Source: Bdellovibrionales bacterium GWA1_52_35 (GTDB taxonomy: Bacteria; Bdellovibrionota; UBA1018). From it: 64,000 nucleotides of DNA. Positions 8,294-18,280 of the stretch are shown in pieces (within the stretch, counting starts at the first letter, position 1; the number at the start of each line of letters is the position of its first letter). The notes beneath the pieces are model-generated. The model was not told where the DNA came from, did not search any database, and saw only the letters and a list, made by a program, of their open reading frames with translations. The translations under genes were made by a program, and so were the position numbers. The stretch spans positions 35,450 through 99,449 of the forward strand of contig MEPO01000026.1 in NCBI GenBank assembly GCA_001769805.1, read 5' to 3'.

Positions 8294-9595
8294 ATGCATC
8301 AAGACTTTGTAAGACAACCAGGCAAGTGCTCCATAAAATGTATGTCGTTGCTCGCGCTGCTACTATTAGCAGTACCCTCGACCTCCTTCGCGCTGCCCGT
8401 GCAGTTCGGGGTCGGGCCCGACAATAATCAGGCCCTGCTCCTTTCGCATATTCAGTCGGCCCGCGAAAACCTGACGATCAATATTTATCTCTTCGATCAC
8501 CCAATCATTGCCCAAGCCATTGTTGAGAAGATCAACGCCGGCGTGACCGTCAACCTCCTCGTTGAAGGCCAGCCCTTTGGTGCTGTCAGCGACAACGGCA
8601 GGACGATCCTGAACGCCATTGCTTCCGCTATGGCCCGCTCGGGCAACCCGGGTCACCAACTTCTCGTCATGACCAAATCCGCCTCGGGTGAAAAACGGCG
8701 GTATCGCTACAACCATGCCAAGTACGTTATTGTCGACCATACGCGCAGCCTGGTCTCTTCCGAGAACTTCACCGAAAGCGGCCATGCGAATGCCGGGAGC
8801 GTGGGCAACCGCGGTTGGGAAACCATCGTCGATGATTGCGATCTGGCAGAACAGCTGGAAGATATTTACGCAGTCGACTCAGACCTGTCCTTTGGTGATG
8901 TGAGGCGGCTCAAAGTCCCCTCTCAGAACGTAAAAGTTCCGCAAGAAAATGGCGTGAAAAAACGCGCTCTCAAGGCCATCAGCATGGGTCAGGGGGACGC
9001 AAGACGGGCAACGCTCATCACCTCCCCCGATGCGCTCGATGAACTGCTGGGCTTGCTCCGGTCGGCCAAAAGCGCCATTTCGATCGAACACATGGGCCTT
9101 CCGAGCAATTGGAGGTCAGCACCAAATGCCGGCCAGAACCCCGTAATCACGGAGCTCATTCGTGCCGCACAACGCGGAGTTGATGTCCGGGTCCTTCTGA
9201 ACGATGAACGCGTCTTCAGCAATACTGTGGGCGAAGAAGAGGACCCCGCTGCCCCGAAGCGCCCGAACCAACTCACGGTCGAGCTCCTCAAGTCAGTCGC
9301 TGAATCAGAGAACCTGCCGCTAGCCGCCAGGATCATTGATGTGCGTAAGCTGGGCATCACCTATCTCCATAATAAAGGTATTGTTGTCGACGGAACCAGG
9401 GCGCTGATCAGCTCCATTAATGGAAGTCAGAATTCCGTGATGAATAACCGTGAAGTGGCCATCCTGCTCGAAAGCAGCGATGCCGCCCGGTACTACGATA
9501 GTGTTTTCAATCTGGACTGGTCTTCTTCCGGTGGTGCACAGCGGGCGACCAACGAGCGCGGGGCTTTTAATTTTTTCGAAGCGTTTTCGCTTTGA
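8294..9595 (+). CDS. Exported phospholipase D-superfamily protein
   Basis: About 433 residues with a signal peptide (hydrophobic LLALLLLAVP, cleavage near SFA-LP). It has two complete HxKx4D motifs of the phospholipase D superfamily: HAKYVIVD near residue 142 and HNKGIVVD near residue 359. Both lobes of the active site are therefore intact. The superfamily includes phospholipases, cardiolipin synthases and nucleases. The export signal together with the small PLD fold points to a secreted or periplasmic phosphodiesterase (phospholipase or nuclease) rather than a membrane cardiolipin synthase. I chose the ATG at 8294, preceded by GGAGGGG, over the ATG at 8270. A terminator-like hairpin follows at 9613. 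Confidence 0.85.
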   Translation: MHQDFVRQPGKCSIKCMSLLALLLLAVPSTSFALPVQFGVGPDNNQALLLSHIQSARENLTINIYLFDHPIIAQAIVEKINAGVTVNLLVEGQPFGAVSDNGRTILNAIASAMARSGNPGHQLLVMTKSASGEKRRYRYNHAKYVIVDHTRSLVSSENFTESGHANAGSVGNRGWETIVDDCDLAEQLEDIYAVDSDLSFGDVRRLKVPSQNVKVPQENGVKKRALKAISMGQGDARRATLITSPDALDELLGLLRSAKSAISIEHMGLPSNWRSAPNAGQNPVITELIRAAQRGVDVRVLLNDERVFSNTVGEEEDPAAPKRPNQLTVELLKSVAESENLPLAARIIDVRKLGITYLHNKGIVVDGTRALISSINGSQNSVMNNREVAILLESSDAARYYDSVFNLDWSSSGGAQRATNERGAFNFFEAFSL

Positions 9596-9612
9596 TTTGA
9601 GGTTACCTTGCA

Positions 9613-9637
9613 GCACCCGCCCGGGTGCGTGAGTTTT
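9613..9637 (+). terminator. Candidate terminator after the phospholipase D gene
   Basis: GCACCC at 9613-9618 and GGGTGC at 9623-9628 form a GC-rich six-base stem with a four-base loop, followed by GTGAGTTTT. The T-run is short and begins five bases after the stem. Confidence 0.45.
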
Positions 9638-9766
9638 AAGGCGGCCAAATTAACAACGATTTCGAAACGTTAGTCCTGAACACACAGGTTCTCTGGCAAT
9701 TTAAATTAATAATTAACGTTTTATGTAATCAACGGTAATAATTGGAGTTTTTTTGCAAAGTTAAAT

Positions 9767-9795
9767 TTGATTATTTTTGTCAACAATTCTATAGT
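9767..9795 (+). promoter_or_regulatory. Candidate promoter of the giant lipoprotein gene
   Basis: TTGATT at 9767-9772 and TATAGT at 9790-9795 are separated by exactly 17 bases inside a strongly AT-rich stretch (9660-9830). The predicted start near 9802 leaves a leader of about 37 bases that carries the AAGGGGG ribosome binding site at 9825-9831. Confidence 0.55.
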
Positions 9796-9838
9796 TAATT
9801 AAACAGTCTTTTGCCGTCCGTTTTAAGGGGGCCTTTTT

Positions 9839-12800
9839 TTGCCAAAGGTGTTCGGTTCGAAAATCACTCGTGTATTCTGCTCATGGGGTTCAATCAAGAA
9901 TTCCACGCTTCTGTTTTTTCTTTCACTGACTTTTGCCGCCTGCTCGCCCTCGATAGTTGAAGATAATTCCTCTGTCCAGAATCTTGGCAGCACCATCGAC
10001 GAAGTTTTAAAACTAACTTATCTTTCGATTACACCCGAATCGCCCACCAATATAGACACTCTTCCCAGAGTAATCGGTACAACGTCTGCGGATATCCAGA
10101 CAATCCGTCTCTATTCAAACAGTAATTGCGCAACCGAGATTGGAGCCGGCACCCGCCAGGATTTTGCAACCTCTGGAATCACTGCGAACATCACGCAAAA
10201 TGCGACCACCACGATTTATGCGAAAGTCTATGACGCCGTTGGCACCAGCGGTCCATGCACATCGCTTGTGAATTTTAAGCACAAAAACACGAATCCTGCG
10301 GACCCGGTATTTGGAAACTTCACCCCAGCACCTCCATCAAACAATGCAAGCCCGACTGTTTCCGGCACCTGCAGCAGCGATACAGTAACACTTAATTTTT
10401 ACCGTGATGGGGGGTGTGTAAATCTAATTGGAACCGGCACTAAAGCAGGATTCGAATCCGCTGCAGGAATTACCCTATCAGTACCGCTGAACGCAACAAC
10501 CGGTATTTTTGTGCGCGCTATTGATGAAGTGACGAATCAGTCCAATTGCACCCCGATGGGGAACTACACACACGACAATTTGCCACCGACGCTAAGCTTT
10601 ACGAGCTTTGATCCAGCTTCACCTTCCAGTATCTCCACCACTCCTCGCATTATCGGAAATTCTTCTGGAGATGTCCTGAATTTCTACAGCGACTCAGGTT
10701 GCACCACTGCTCTTGGGAACGGAGATCGAGCGACGTTCGAGAGCGCAGGTATTCAACTCAGCGTATCAGCCAACACGGTTACCTCCGTGTTCGGCAAGGC
10801 AACGGATACAGCAGCAAACGCTTCCGCATGCACTGCCCTTGGAAGCTATATTCATGACAGCGTGGCACCGACAGTACCCTCCTTTGTCAGCTTCACCCCC
10901 GCTTCTCCGTCGAGGACTTCGACCACCCCTCTGGTCATCGGCTCTTCCAGTGCAGACACGGTTACGCTCAATCTCTACGACAGCGCTACCTGTGCCAATC
11001 AAATAGGCACAGGAACAAAAGCCACTTTTGAGGCGGGCGGAATTACTGCAACAGTGAGTGCGAATCTAACAGTACCAGTCCATGCAAAAGCAATTGATGC
11101 CGCAGGAAATCTTTCAGCTTGCACCCCCCTCTCATCCTACACCCATGACAGCACCGCTCCTGCGGCACCGGCTTTCACCAGTACCAACCCTGTTTCACCT
11201 TCCACGGCTTTGAGTCCGAAGGTGATTGGCACCTCAAGCGTCGACACCGTGAGCCTGAAACTCTATGATGGTGGCACTTGCGCAAACGAAATCGGCACAG
11301 GTACCAAAGCGGATTTTGAAGGACTGGGAATTACTGCTACCGTGGGGGCAAACGCCGTCACCGCGATCTTTGCCAAAGCCTTCGACCTCGCAGGAAACGC
11401 TTCCGGTTGCACTTCCTTGACGAACTACTCGCACGACAACCAGGGACCTGCAGCCCCGACCTTCTCCAGCACCAATCCTTCTTCGCCCTCAAAGACGTCA
11501 ACTACTCCAAACGTCATCGGTTCTGCCAGTGCGGATACGGTCACTTTGAAACTCTATGATAGTAATGCGTGCTCCACTGAAATCGGAACCGGAACGAAGG
11601 CGTCGCTTGAGGGAGCGGGAATCGTGGCAACTGTCTCTGCAAATGCCACAGCGACAATTTACGCCAAAGCCTTTGATGCGGCGGACAATAGTTCTTCATG
11701 CACGCTTCTGACCAGCTATATTCACGACACGATCGCGCCGAATGCGCCGACATTTTCAAGCACAAATCCCCCTTCTCCTTCAAATGCCTCCACCACTCCC
11801 CTGGTCATCGGCACTTCAAGCGCAGATACCGCTACCCTTAAGCTCTATGACGGCGCAACGTGTGCAAATGAAATTGGCGCGGGATCAAAAGCGTCTTTCG
11901 ATGGCACAGGCATAACAGCCACGGTGAGCAGTAACAGTACAACAACGATTTATGCCAGATCCTTCGATCTGGCTGGCAATAACTCAGGTTGCACCGATCT
12001 TACTGATTATACCCACAGCATCCTGGCGCCGAATGGGCCGCTATTTACAAGCACAAACCCGGCTTCTCCTTCGAAAATTTCCACAACTCCCGCTGTAATC
12101 GGGACTGTTACTGCAAGCATTGTGAACGTAATTCTTTACGACGGCGATACCTGCGGCAACTCTATAGGTTCCGGGACCAAGGCAGAATTCGAAGGAGCGG
12201 GTATTACTGCAACAGTATCCGCGAATGCCACAACCTCCATCTATGCCAAAGCTCAAGACAATATCGATAATTATTCCGCCTGTACTCTACTGACCAACTA
12301 CGTCCACGACACCATCGGTCCTGCGGATCCTGCATTCACGAGCACAAGTCCCGCGTCTCCTGCAAACAACGGCACGCCCGCAGTGAAGGGTTCCTCAAGC
12401 GCAGACACGGTCACACTCAAGCTCTATGACGGCGCTACTTGTGCCAATGAGATTGGTACCGGGACCAAAGCAACTTATGAGGGTGCAGGGATCGCGGCAA
12501 GTGTCGCAACGAACTCCACAACCACAATTTACGGCAAGGCGTTTGATCCTGCCGGGAACAACTCAAACTGTACTTCGCTCACATCTTTTGAACATGACAG
12601 CATTGCGCCCGCGGCTCCGGCTTTTACGAGTAGCAACCCTGCCTCGCCTGCGAGCAATTCCTCACCTGCTATTATAGGAACTTCGAGCGCCGATACCGCC
12701 ACGCTTAGATTATTTGACGGTGATACCTGCGCTAATGAGATTGGCTCGGGAACCAAGGCGACCTTCGAAGGAGCGGGTATCTCTGCGACAGTCGCAACGA

Positions 12801-15800
12801 ATGCCACAACGACTGTTTATGCCAAAGCTTATGATGAGGCAGGGAACGGATCCGGATGCACTTCGCTAGCGAGTTATGTACATGATTCGCTCGGACCCAA
12901 TGCCCCAGCCTTCACCAGCGTCAATCCCGCATCACCGGCAAGCGTTTCAACTCCCGCAGTGAAGGGAAGTTCCAGCGCCGATACGATTTCCGTGAAGCTC
13001 TACGACAGCAATGCCTGTGATAACGAAATCGGAACCGGCACCAAGGCGACTTTTGAAGATGCCGGGATCGCCGCAACGGTGGCTTTGAATAACCTAACTA
13101 CGATCTATGCCAAAGCGTTCGACGCCTCGGCCAACAGCTCGGCTTGCACCTCGTTGACCAGCTACACCCACGATAACATCGGTCCGAACGCACCAAGCTT
13201 CAGCAGCACCAGTCCCGTATCACCTTCCAACAACGGTACGCCTGCGGTGAAGGGTTCCTCAAGCGCAGACACGGTCACGCTGAAACTCTATGACGGCAAT
13301 ACTTGTGCAAATGAGATAGGTACCGGAACCAAAGCTGCCTTTGAAGACGCGGGAATCGCCGCGAGCATTGCTGCCAATGCAACAACAACTATTTACGCCA
13401 AGGCTTTCGATCAGGCAGGCAATGTTTCAGCCTGTACTTCATTGACGAGCTACATGCATAGCAATATAGCGCCAGAGGACCCCATACTTGCACTCAGCGA
13501 CCCGACAACCGGCTCCACGACGCATGTTCGACAGATCGCGATTGCGATTGAACTTACTGAGGATGTCACAGCGGTTAAGTGGTGCGTAAGCCAAAGCCAG
13601 AGCTCGGCACCGTCCTATTCCGGAGCCTGCACAGGAGGAGCCGGACCCAACAGTGGCTGGTATGCGGTTCGCCCGACCACCTTCACGCTGAGCACCGGAG
13701 ATGCCGCCAAGACGGTTTATGCCTGGGTCGGTGACCAGTACGGAAATGTCAATTCTGCCGCAGGCTCCGATTCAATTACTCTGGACACCGCCCTTCCCGG
13801 CACTCCGACCGTCGCACTTTCTGATCCCAATACAAACTCAATTATTCAGACAGATCAGGCCACGGTGGATCTCTCCGTCACCGGAGATACAGATGCGGTT
13901 GCCTGGTGTGTATTTGAACAGGACTCAGTCACAGATGCACCGGCAGCACCACTTTATAATAACGCTTGTTGGGGCGCACCTAGGCCCACCACGCAAGCGC
14001 TCCAAGATTACGGAAACCGGAAAGTCTACGTTTACACCAAGGACGTGGCTGGGAATATCTCAGCTTCCGCTGCTACGGCCACGATTATGTATTCCGACAT
14101 CACAGTCTTTTCAATCACCGGAATCACTGGCGGGACGGACGTCACGGCAGACTCCTGGCTTTCAAACGGAAACACCCCGGTTATCAACTGGGGAGACACC
14201 ACTGGCGAAAGCAGTTATGAAGTAACCATCTACGAAAGCGACGGAACAACCGTCAAGTGCGCAAAAGCAACGAAGGCCACCAATGACACAAGTCACGACT
14301 TCTCAAGTTGCACATTGACCGATCATACTTCGTACAAAGTGCGCGTAATTGCCAAGGACGCCAGTGGAAATTCCCGTGAGGCTGCTAATAGCCCGTATCT
14401 TTTTACCAGCTCTGCCTATTCGAACTCCATCCTGCAGATATCGAATAATTTAGATGACGGAGGAATTTCTGGTTTATCCAACAGCACCCTGGGTGATCAA
14501 TTAGCTCAAAGCGGTGACTCAGGAGATGGAGTCGGCTACATGGGAGAATGGACACCCAGCAACCAGTATTACAATTATTTCAGGTTTACGCTGACAAATG
14601 CGCTTCCGGCGGGCAGTGTAATCAGTAACGCAAAATTAGAGGTGAATGGGCTGACGCATTTTAACTGGTCCAGTTCATACGCTCTTCGGATTTTTATTCA
14701 GGATTCAGCGAATGCTCCCCAGGTTGACAATGCAAACGATTATCCTGGGGATGCGGGAGGAACTGAACTTCTTGGGAGCAATGTGCGGTGGCCTGCCTCA
14801 GGCGGGCTGACTTGGAATTATCCTGAAGTGAATAATGGGTCTCCCAATTTGAGTTCACTCGTGCAAGCGCTGGTAGATAAATATAACGGTCTGAGCGCTG
14901 GAGCTTCGATTCAATTCTGGATTGGCATTGACCAAACCCAGGCAGGCGGTCATTCGGTTGCTTACGAGGAGTATTCTCATGCGGGTAACACGCCACCCAA
15001 ACTCACTCTCACTGCGGGACTGCTACAGCCTTCAGAGTTTGCAATTACCGGGATAACGGGCGGCGCTGATTTATCGACCGATGATCTGCTGACAAATGGC
15101 TCAACCGCAACCGTGCACTGGACTGACTCGCTTGGAGAAATTTCTTACCGTGCTTCCATTTATGAGGATGATAACACCACCGTGAAGTGCGCAGCTACTG
15201 TGCTTGCAGCCAACTCAACTGAATATACTTTCACCGGATGTAATCTGGCCGAGAATACCTATTACCGCGCACGAGTGGTTGCGGAAGACAGTAGTAGTAC
15301 GAGCACGACAGCGAGCTTGCGGTTTTTCACGGGTTATCATCTGCTTGCGCCGGTCTATGCAAATCACGCGAACTGGAATGAGTATGTGCTCAATAATAAT
15401 GGCGGGAGCAATGCCTATGACCAACCCGATACCACCTGTACACGGCCAGTGAATTCCCATTACGATGCATGCATTCACGGAGGCGAGAAGCGGAAGCTTG
15501 TCCTTACCGGCATAAACTCCTGCAATACGATTACCGCAACAGATACACTAAGCGCATTTAATTGGATTTGTGATGCAAGCAGTGGAACGGCCACCATCCT
15601 GATGGGAGGATTAGCTCAAAACAAAGGCCTGCGTGATCTCGTCGATGCCACAGACTGGCTCCCGAACTCGTTGATTGTCAAACAGGGATTAACAACTATT
15701 GCCCAAACCCCCTCCTCTGTTTGGTGGCAGAACGCGATTGTCGCTTTACCAGACAATAGTGCCTCGGCGGCTGTTGCTTTGGACAGCTCGTATTATCCGG

Positions 15801-17122
15801 CAGATTATGATTCATCCAGGGGCGGATTGGTATTTGTATTGGCTTCCAGCAGGACCAGTAATGGCTATTATCTCGCTTTACCCGGCACGAGCCTTGTCAC
15901 CTTGAGCGGGGCGGTACTGTCTTATGCAGGGAGTGCTGCAAATAATTGCGGCGGTAATGCCACACCAGAAAATCCATATGTAATCTGTCTGATTTTTTCA
16001 GATCAACCCCATCTTTGGATGGAGGGAGATTACAGCGGCGGCATTCAGGCCACAAAAAGCGCCCGTGGTCTTTTTCTCAATACTACAAATTTCTCAAGAA
16101 TCAGAAACGCACGATTCTTTGGACACAGTTCCATCAATATTCAGATGGAAAGCTGCAACAGTCATCTAATTGAAAATACTTCATTGGCAAACAGCGTCTA
16201 TGGTATCGGAGATTACTGGGGCGGGTACAATACTTACAATAACCTTTCGATTTCCAATATTTCGATCCGCGGGCTTGAAGGGTCGGCAACCGGAGCAGAT
16301 ACAATCGTCCGTGTAATGGGTTCAAATTCCGGATCAATGATCACCGGTGGATTCTACGCTTCCACGATATCTCATCTAACTCTCGCGAATAATTCCGTCT
16401 TAGGCTTGGGGCTCTGGAATGCTCCGGATAATCGAATTGTTCAGCTGCTGGGGGTCAATAACGACAACTTTGAGGTCAGCATAAGCACAGATAATGGAAC
16501 TTCTACTCGCAACAGTTTCTCTTATTCGTTTTTGCTGAACTATAACGACGAAGGTTCTTTGAACACCTGGTCACCCGTCGTTCTTACAGGAAACGCGACT
16601 TCCTCATTCATGGGAGCGGTGACAACTACCGATACTGCGAATCATTCAAATACGGACGGCTTGCAGGCGTTCGCCTCCCTTACGGATTGGGTGAACTTCC
16701 TGAATCCCTTCCGAGCATGGGGGAAGACCGCTTTCCAGACAGGAGCCTGCGCAAGCGCTGATTGCCGGATTAATGACTTCAGGATTAGAGCCGCCGACAC
16801 GTTGGTTCGAAACCGCAGCGGAGACGGGACAAACCCGAATGAGGCTTTTGAGGCGGGAGAGATCTGCCCGTCCGCGGTACACGGAAATATTACAGTAACA
16901 GACGATCTTGGCCGCGTGTTCCTCGCCAACGCGGTGGAAATCATGGGGAGTGGTTACGGAAATTATAACGGGCTCTGCGAAAGCGGAGAAGCCTGCATCT
17001 ACTCCCCGAATTTCGGCGTCTATCAGGGTGAGGGCGACTACTACTCAGGCGGAACCTGCACCTTCCAAGATGGTGCGGTGAGTGGCGTGAAAATGTACGC
17101 CTATCCAGTTAACGGAAGCTGA
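9839..17122 (+). CDS. Giant repeat-containing surface lipoprotein
   Basis: A 2,427-residue predicted lipoprotein. The start is TTG, eight bases after AAGGGGG. A hydrophobic leader ends in the lipobox TFAAC, with the modified cysteine at residue 35. Residues 59-1209 are twelve tandem units of about 96 residues. Each has a T-P-x-V-I-G-x-S strand, a LYDxxTCANEIGTGTKA-like block, TTTIYAKAFD and a C-T-S-L-T-S-Y ending, so each unit has two conserved cysteines that could pair. Then come two more divergent Ig-like units (to about 1417), an FN3-like domain, a DNRLRE/CBM96-like jelly roll (about 1530-1730), another FN3-like domain, and a C-terminal region (about 1835-2427) with parallel beta-helix character and Asp/Gly/Asn/Glu-rich loops. 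It is probably an adhesin or cell-wall-anchored stalk at the cell surface. The binding partner is unknown. Confidence 0.82.
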   Translation: MPKVFGSKITRVFCSWGSIKNSTLLFFLSLTFAACSPSIVEDNSSVQNLGSTIDEVLKLTYLSITPESPTNIDTLPRVIGTTSADIQTIRLYSNSNCATEIGAGTRQDFATSGITANITQNATTTIYAKVYDAVGTSGPCTSLVNFKHKNTNPADPVFGNFTPAPPSNNASPTVSGTCSSDTVTLNFYRDGGCVNLIGTGTKAGFESAAGITLSVPLNATTGIFVRAIDEVTNQSNCTPMGNYTHDNLPPTLSFTSFDPASPSSISTTPRIIGNSSGDVLNFYSDSGCTTALGNGDRATFESAGIQLSVSANTVTSVFGKATDTAANASACTALGSYIHDSVAPTVPSFVSFTPASPSRTSTTPLVIGSSSADTVTLNLYDSATCANQIGTGTKATFEAGGITATVSANLTVPVHAKAIDAAGNLSACTPLSSYTHDSTAPAAPAFTSTNPVSPSTALSPKVIGTSSVDTVSLKLYDGGTCANEIGTGTKADFEGLGITATVGANAVTAIFAKAFDLAGNASGCTSLTNYSHDNQGPAAPTFSSTNPSSPSKTSTTPNVIGSASADTVTLKLYDSNACSTEIGTGTKASLEGAGIVATVSANATATIYAKAFDAADNSSSCTLLTSYIHDTIAPNAPTFSSTNPPSPSNASTTPLVIGTSSADTATLKLYDGATCANEIGAGSKASFDGTGITATVSSNSTTTIYARSFDLAGNNSGCTDLTDYTHSILAPNGPLFTSTNPASPSKISTTPAVIGTVTASIVNVILYDGDTCGNSIGSGTKAEFEGAGITATVSANATTSIYAKAQDNIDNYSACTLLTNYVHDTIGPADPAFTSTSPASPANNGTPAVKGSSSADTVTLKLYDGATCANEIGTGTKATYEGAGIAASVATNSTTTIYGKAFDPAGNNSNCTSLTSFEHDSIAPAAPAFTSSNPASPASNSSPAIIGTSSADTATLRLFDGDTCANEIGSGTKATFEGAGISATVATNATTTVYAKAYDEAGNGSGCTSLASYVHDSLGPNAPAFTSVNPASPASVSTPAVKGSSSADTISVKLYDSNACDNEIGTGTKATFEDAGIAATVALNNLTTIYAKAFDASANSSACTSLTSYTHDNIGPNAPSFSSTSPVSPSNNGTPAVKGSSSADTVTLKLYDGNTCANEIGTGTKAAFEDAGIAASIAANATTTIYAKAFDQAGNVSACTSLTSYMHSNIAPEDPILALSDPTTGSTTHVRQIAIAIELTEDVTAVKWCVSQSQSSAPSYSGACTGGAGPNSGWYAVRPTTFTLSTGDAAKTVYAWVGDQYGNVNSAAGSDSITLDTALPGTPTVALSDPNTNSIIQTDQATVDLSVTGDTDAVAWCVFEQDSVTDAPAAPLYNNACWGAPRPTTQALQDYGNRKVYVYTKDVAGNISASAATATIMYSDITVFSITGITGGTDVTADSWLSNGNTPVINWGDTTGESSYEVTIYESDGTTVKCAKATKATNDTSHDFSSCTLTDHTSYKVRVIAKDASGNSREAANSPYLFTSSAYSNSILQISNNLDDGGISGLSNSTLGDQLAQSGDSGDGVGYMGEWTPSNQYYNYFRFTLTNALPAGSVISNAKLEVNGLTHFNWSSSYALRIFIQDSANAPQVDNANDYPGDAGGTELLGSNVRWPASGGLTWNYPEVNNGSPNLSSLVQALVDKYNGLSAGASIQFWIGIDQTQAGGHSVAYEEYSHAGNTPPKLTLTAGLLQPSEFAITGITGGADLSTDDLLTNGSTATVHWTDSLGEISYRASIYEDDNTTVKCAATVLAANSTEYTFTGCNLAENTYYRARVVAEDSSSTSTTASLRFFTGYHLLAPVYANHANWNEYVLNNNGGSNAYDQPDTTCTRPVNSHYDACIHGGEKRKLVLTGINSCNTITATDTLSAFNWICDASSGTATILMGGLAQNKGLRDLVDATDWLPNSLIVKQGLTTIAQTPSSVWWQNAIVALPDNSASAAVALDSSYYPADYDSSRGGLVFVLASSRTSNGYYLALPGTSLVTLSGAVLSYAGSAANNCGGNATPENPYVICLIFSDQPHLWMEGDYSGGIQATKSARGLFLNTTNFSRIRNARFFGHSSINIQMESCNSHLIENTSLANSVYGIGDYWGGYNTYNNLSISNISIRGLEGSATGADTIVRVMGSNSGSMITGGFYASTISHLTLANNSVLGLGLWNAPDNRIVQLLGVNNDNFEVSISTDNGTSTRNSFSYSFLLNYNDEGSLNTWSPVVLTGNATSSFMGAVTTTDTANHSNTDGLQAFASLTDWVNFLNPFRAWGKTAFQTGACASADCRINDFRIRAADTLVRNRSGDGTNPNEAFEAGEICPSAVHGNITVTDDLGRVFLANAVEIMGSGYGNYNGLCESGEACIYSPNFGVYQGEGDYYSGGTCTFQDGAVSGVKMYAYPVNGS
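10013..13466 (+). repeat. Twelve tandem coding repeats of about 288 bases
   Basis: The units start near 10013, 10291, 10579 and then about every 288 bases. Neighbouring units differ clearly in DNA sequence, but units 9 and 12 (near 12315 and 13179) share almost identical blocks such as the Gly-Ser-Ser-Ala-Asp-Thr stretch, which suggests recent duplication or gene conversion. The protein repeat is given under the lipoprotein entry. Confidence 0.85.
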
Positions 17123-17196
17123 AATATCAACTACTTACAGGATTTTTGACTTCTTTGGTCAGCTACTATAATGTACGCGGTCTGGAGCAATCTCTT

Positions 17197-18252
17197 ATGA
17201 AATTGAGATCTACGGCCCTGTTTCTTCATCTCATTCCCGCCCTAGCAATCGCCAACTCGCCTGCTGCGAACGATTTCCAAGCGGATCTTCAAGCAGTCAT
17301 TCAGGCCAATGCGCGCGCAACCTCGCAGGCAGATTGGATGGAGAGCGGAGCAACTCCCGAGAACGTTTTTAATAAATTCAAACAGCTGAAATCGGATGAC
17401 GCGGCGGCTGAGCAAAAGTTCTGCGCCGCACTTTCTCAACTCAGTTCACACGACTTGGCGCTTTTTGAAGAAGAACTTTCGAAAGAAAAACTCGCGTGCA
17501 CAGCCCTCTTGCTGGCTCAACTCAAGCAGCACTGGCAGAAAGCGGCCGTCACCTTCAAACTCAACACTCTCGAAGCAGCTCAGACCGAGAGACAATTTCT
17601 TGCCGGTTCCGAAACACGACCGCTTCCCTGCATCGAAAAGCACATTGACCCCGTGGCAACCCCGTATCTGATTCGAGGGGAGCTGAAGCCGGGAGAAATC
17701 GCCTTCACCTTTGATGACGGCCCCCATGCCTCAAGAACGGCCCGGGTTCTGAAAATTCTGAGGGATTATGGAATTCGCGCAAATTTTTATCAAATCGGGC
17801 AGAACGTGAAAGCCATGCCCCACGTGACCAGGCAGGTTGCTGATGCGGGCCATCTCGTCTGCAATCACAGTTGGAGTCACCCGCTGAACATGACCCGTCT
17901 CTCGATGAAAGCCGCGGAAGCTGAGTTCGACAAAGGACGCGATATCATCTCCCAGACGACCGGCACGGATATCCCCTTCTGGCGTTTCCCGGGCGGCAAC
18001 AAGAATGCCGCTTTGCTCGAGATGGTAAAAACCCGCCAGTTTGCTTCATTTTACTGGACGATGGATACTCGCGACTGGCAGATCCGGGACCCTGAAGCCC
18101 TGTACCAGAACACGCTCAAGGAGCTGAACCGGGAAAAAGGCGGAATCATTCTGTTCCATGACGTCCACGAACAGACCGTACTCATACTGCCCCGCTTGCT
18201 GAATGAACTTCGTGCCCGTAATTTCACAACGTACGTTTTCGTTCCCCATTGA
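17197..18252 (+). CDS. Exported polysaccharide deacetylase (NodB/CE4)
   Basis: About 351 residues. The ATG at 17197, with GGAG ten bases upstream, opens a signal peptide (LFLHLIPALAIANS). A helical region precedes the NodB domain at about residues 165-350. The carbohydrate esterase 4 motifs are intact: FTFDDGP near 170 (catalytic Asp and metal Asp), NHSWSHP near 222 (metal histidines), FWRFPGGN near 262 and IILFHDVH near 312. Such enzymes remove N-acetyl or O-acetyl groups from peptidoglycan or exopolysaccharide in the periplasm or outside the cell. In a predatory or biofilm-forming bacterium it could modify either its own or another cell's wall. Which one applies cannot be told here. Confidence 0.88.
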   Translation: MKLRSTALFLHLIPALAIANSPAANDFQADLQAVIQANARATSQADWMESGATPENVFNKFKQLKSDDAAAEQKFCAALSQLSSHDLALFEEELSKEKLACTALLLAQLKQHWQKAAVTFKLNTLEAAQTERQFLAGSETRPLPCIEKHIDPVATPYLIRGELKPGEIAFTFDDGPHASRTARVLKILRDYGIRANFYQIGQNVKAMPHVTRQVADAGHLVCNHSWSHPLNMTRLSMKAAEAEFDKGRDIISQTTGTDIPFWRFPGGNKNAALLEMVKTRQFASFYWTMDTRDWQIRDPEALYQNTLKELNREKGGIILFHDVHEQTVLILPRLLNELRARNFTTYVFVPH

Positions 18253-18280
18253 GCCCGCATCCGTTTATATTCTGAGCTGA

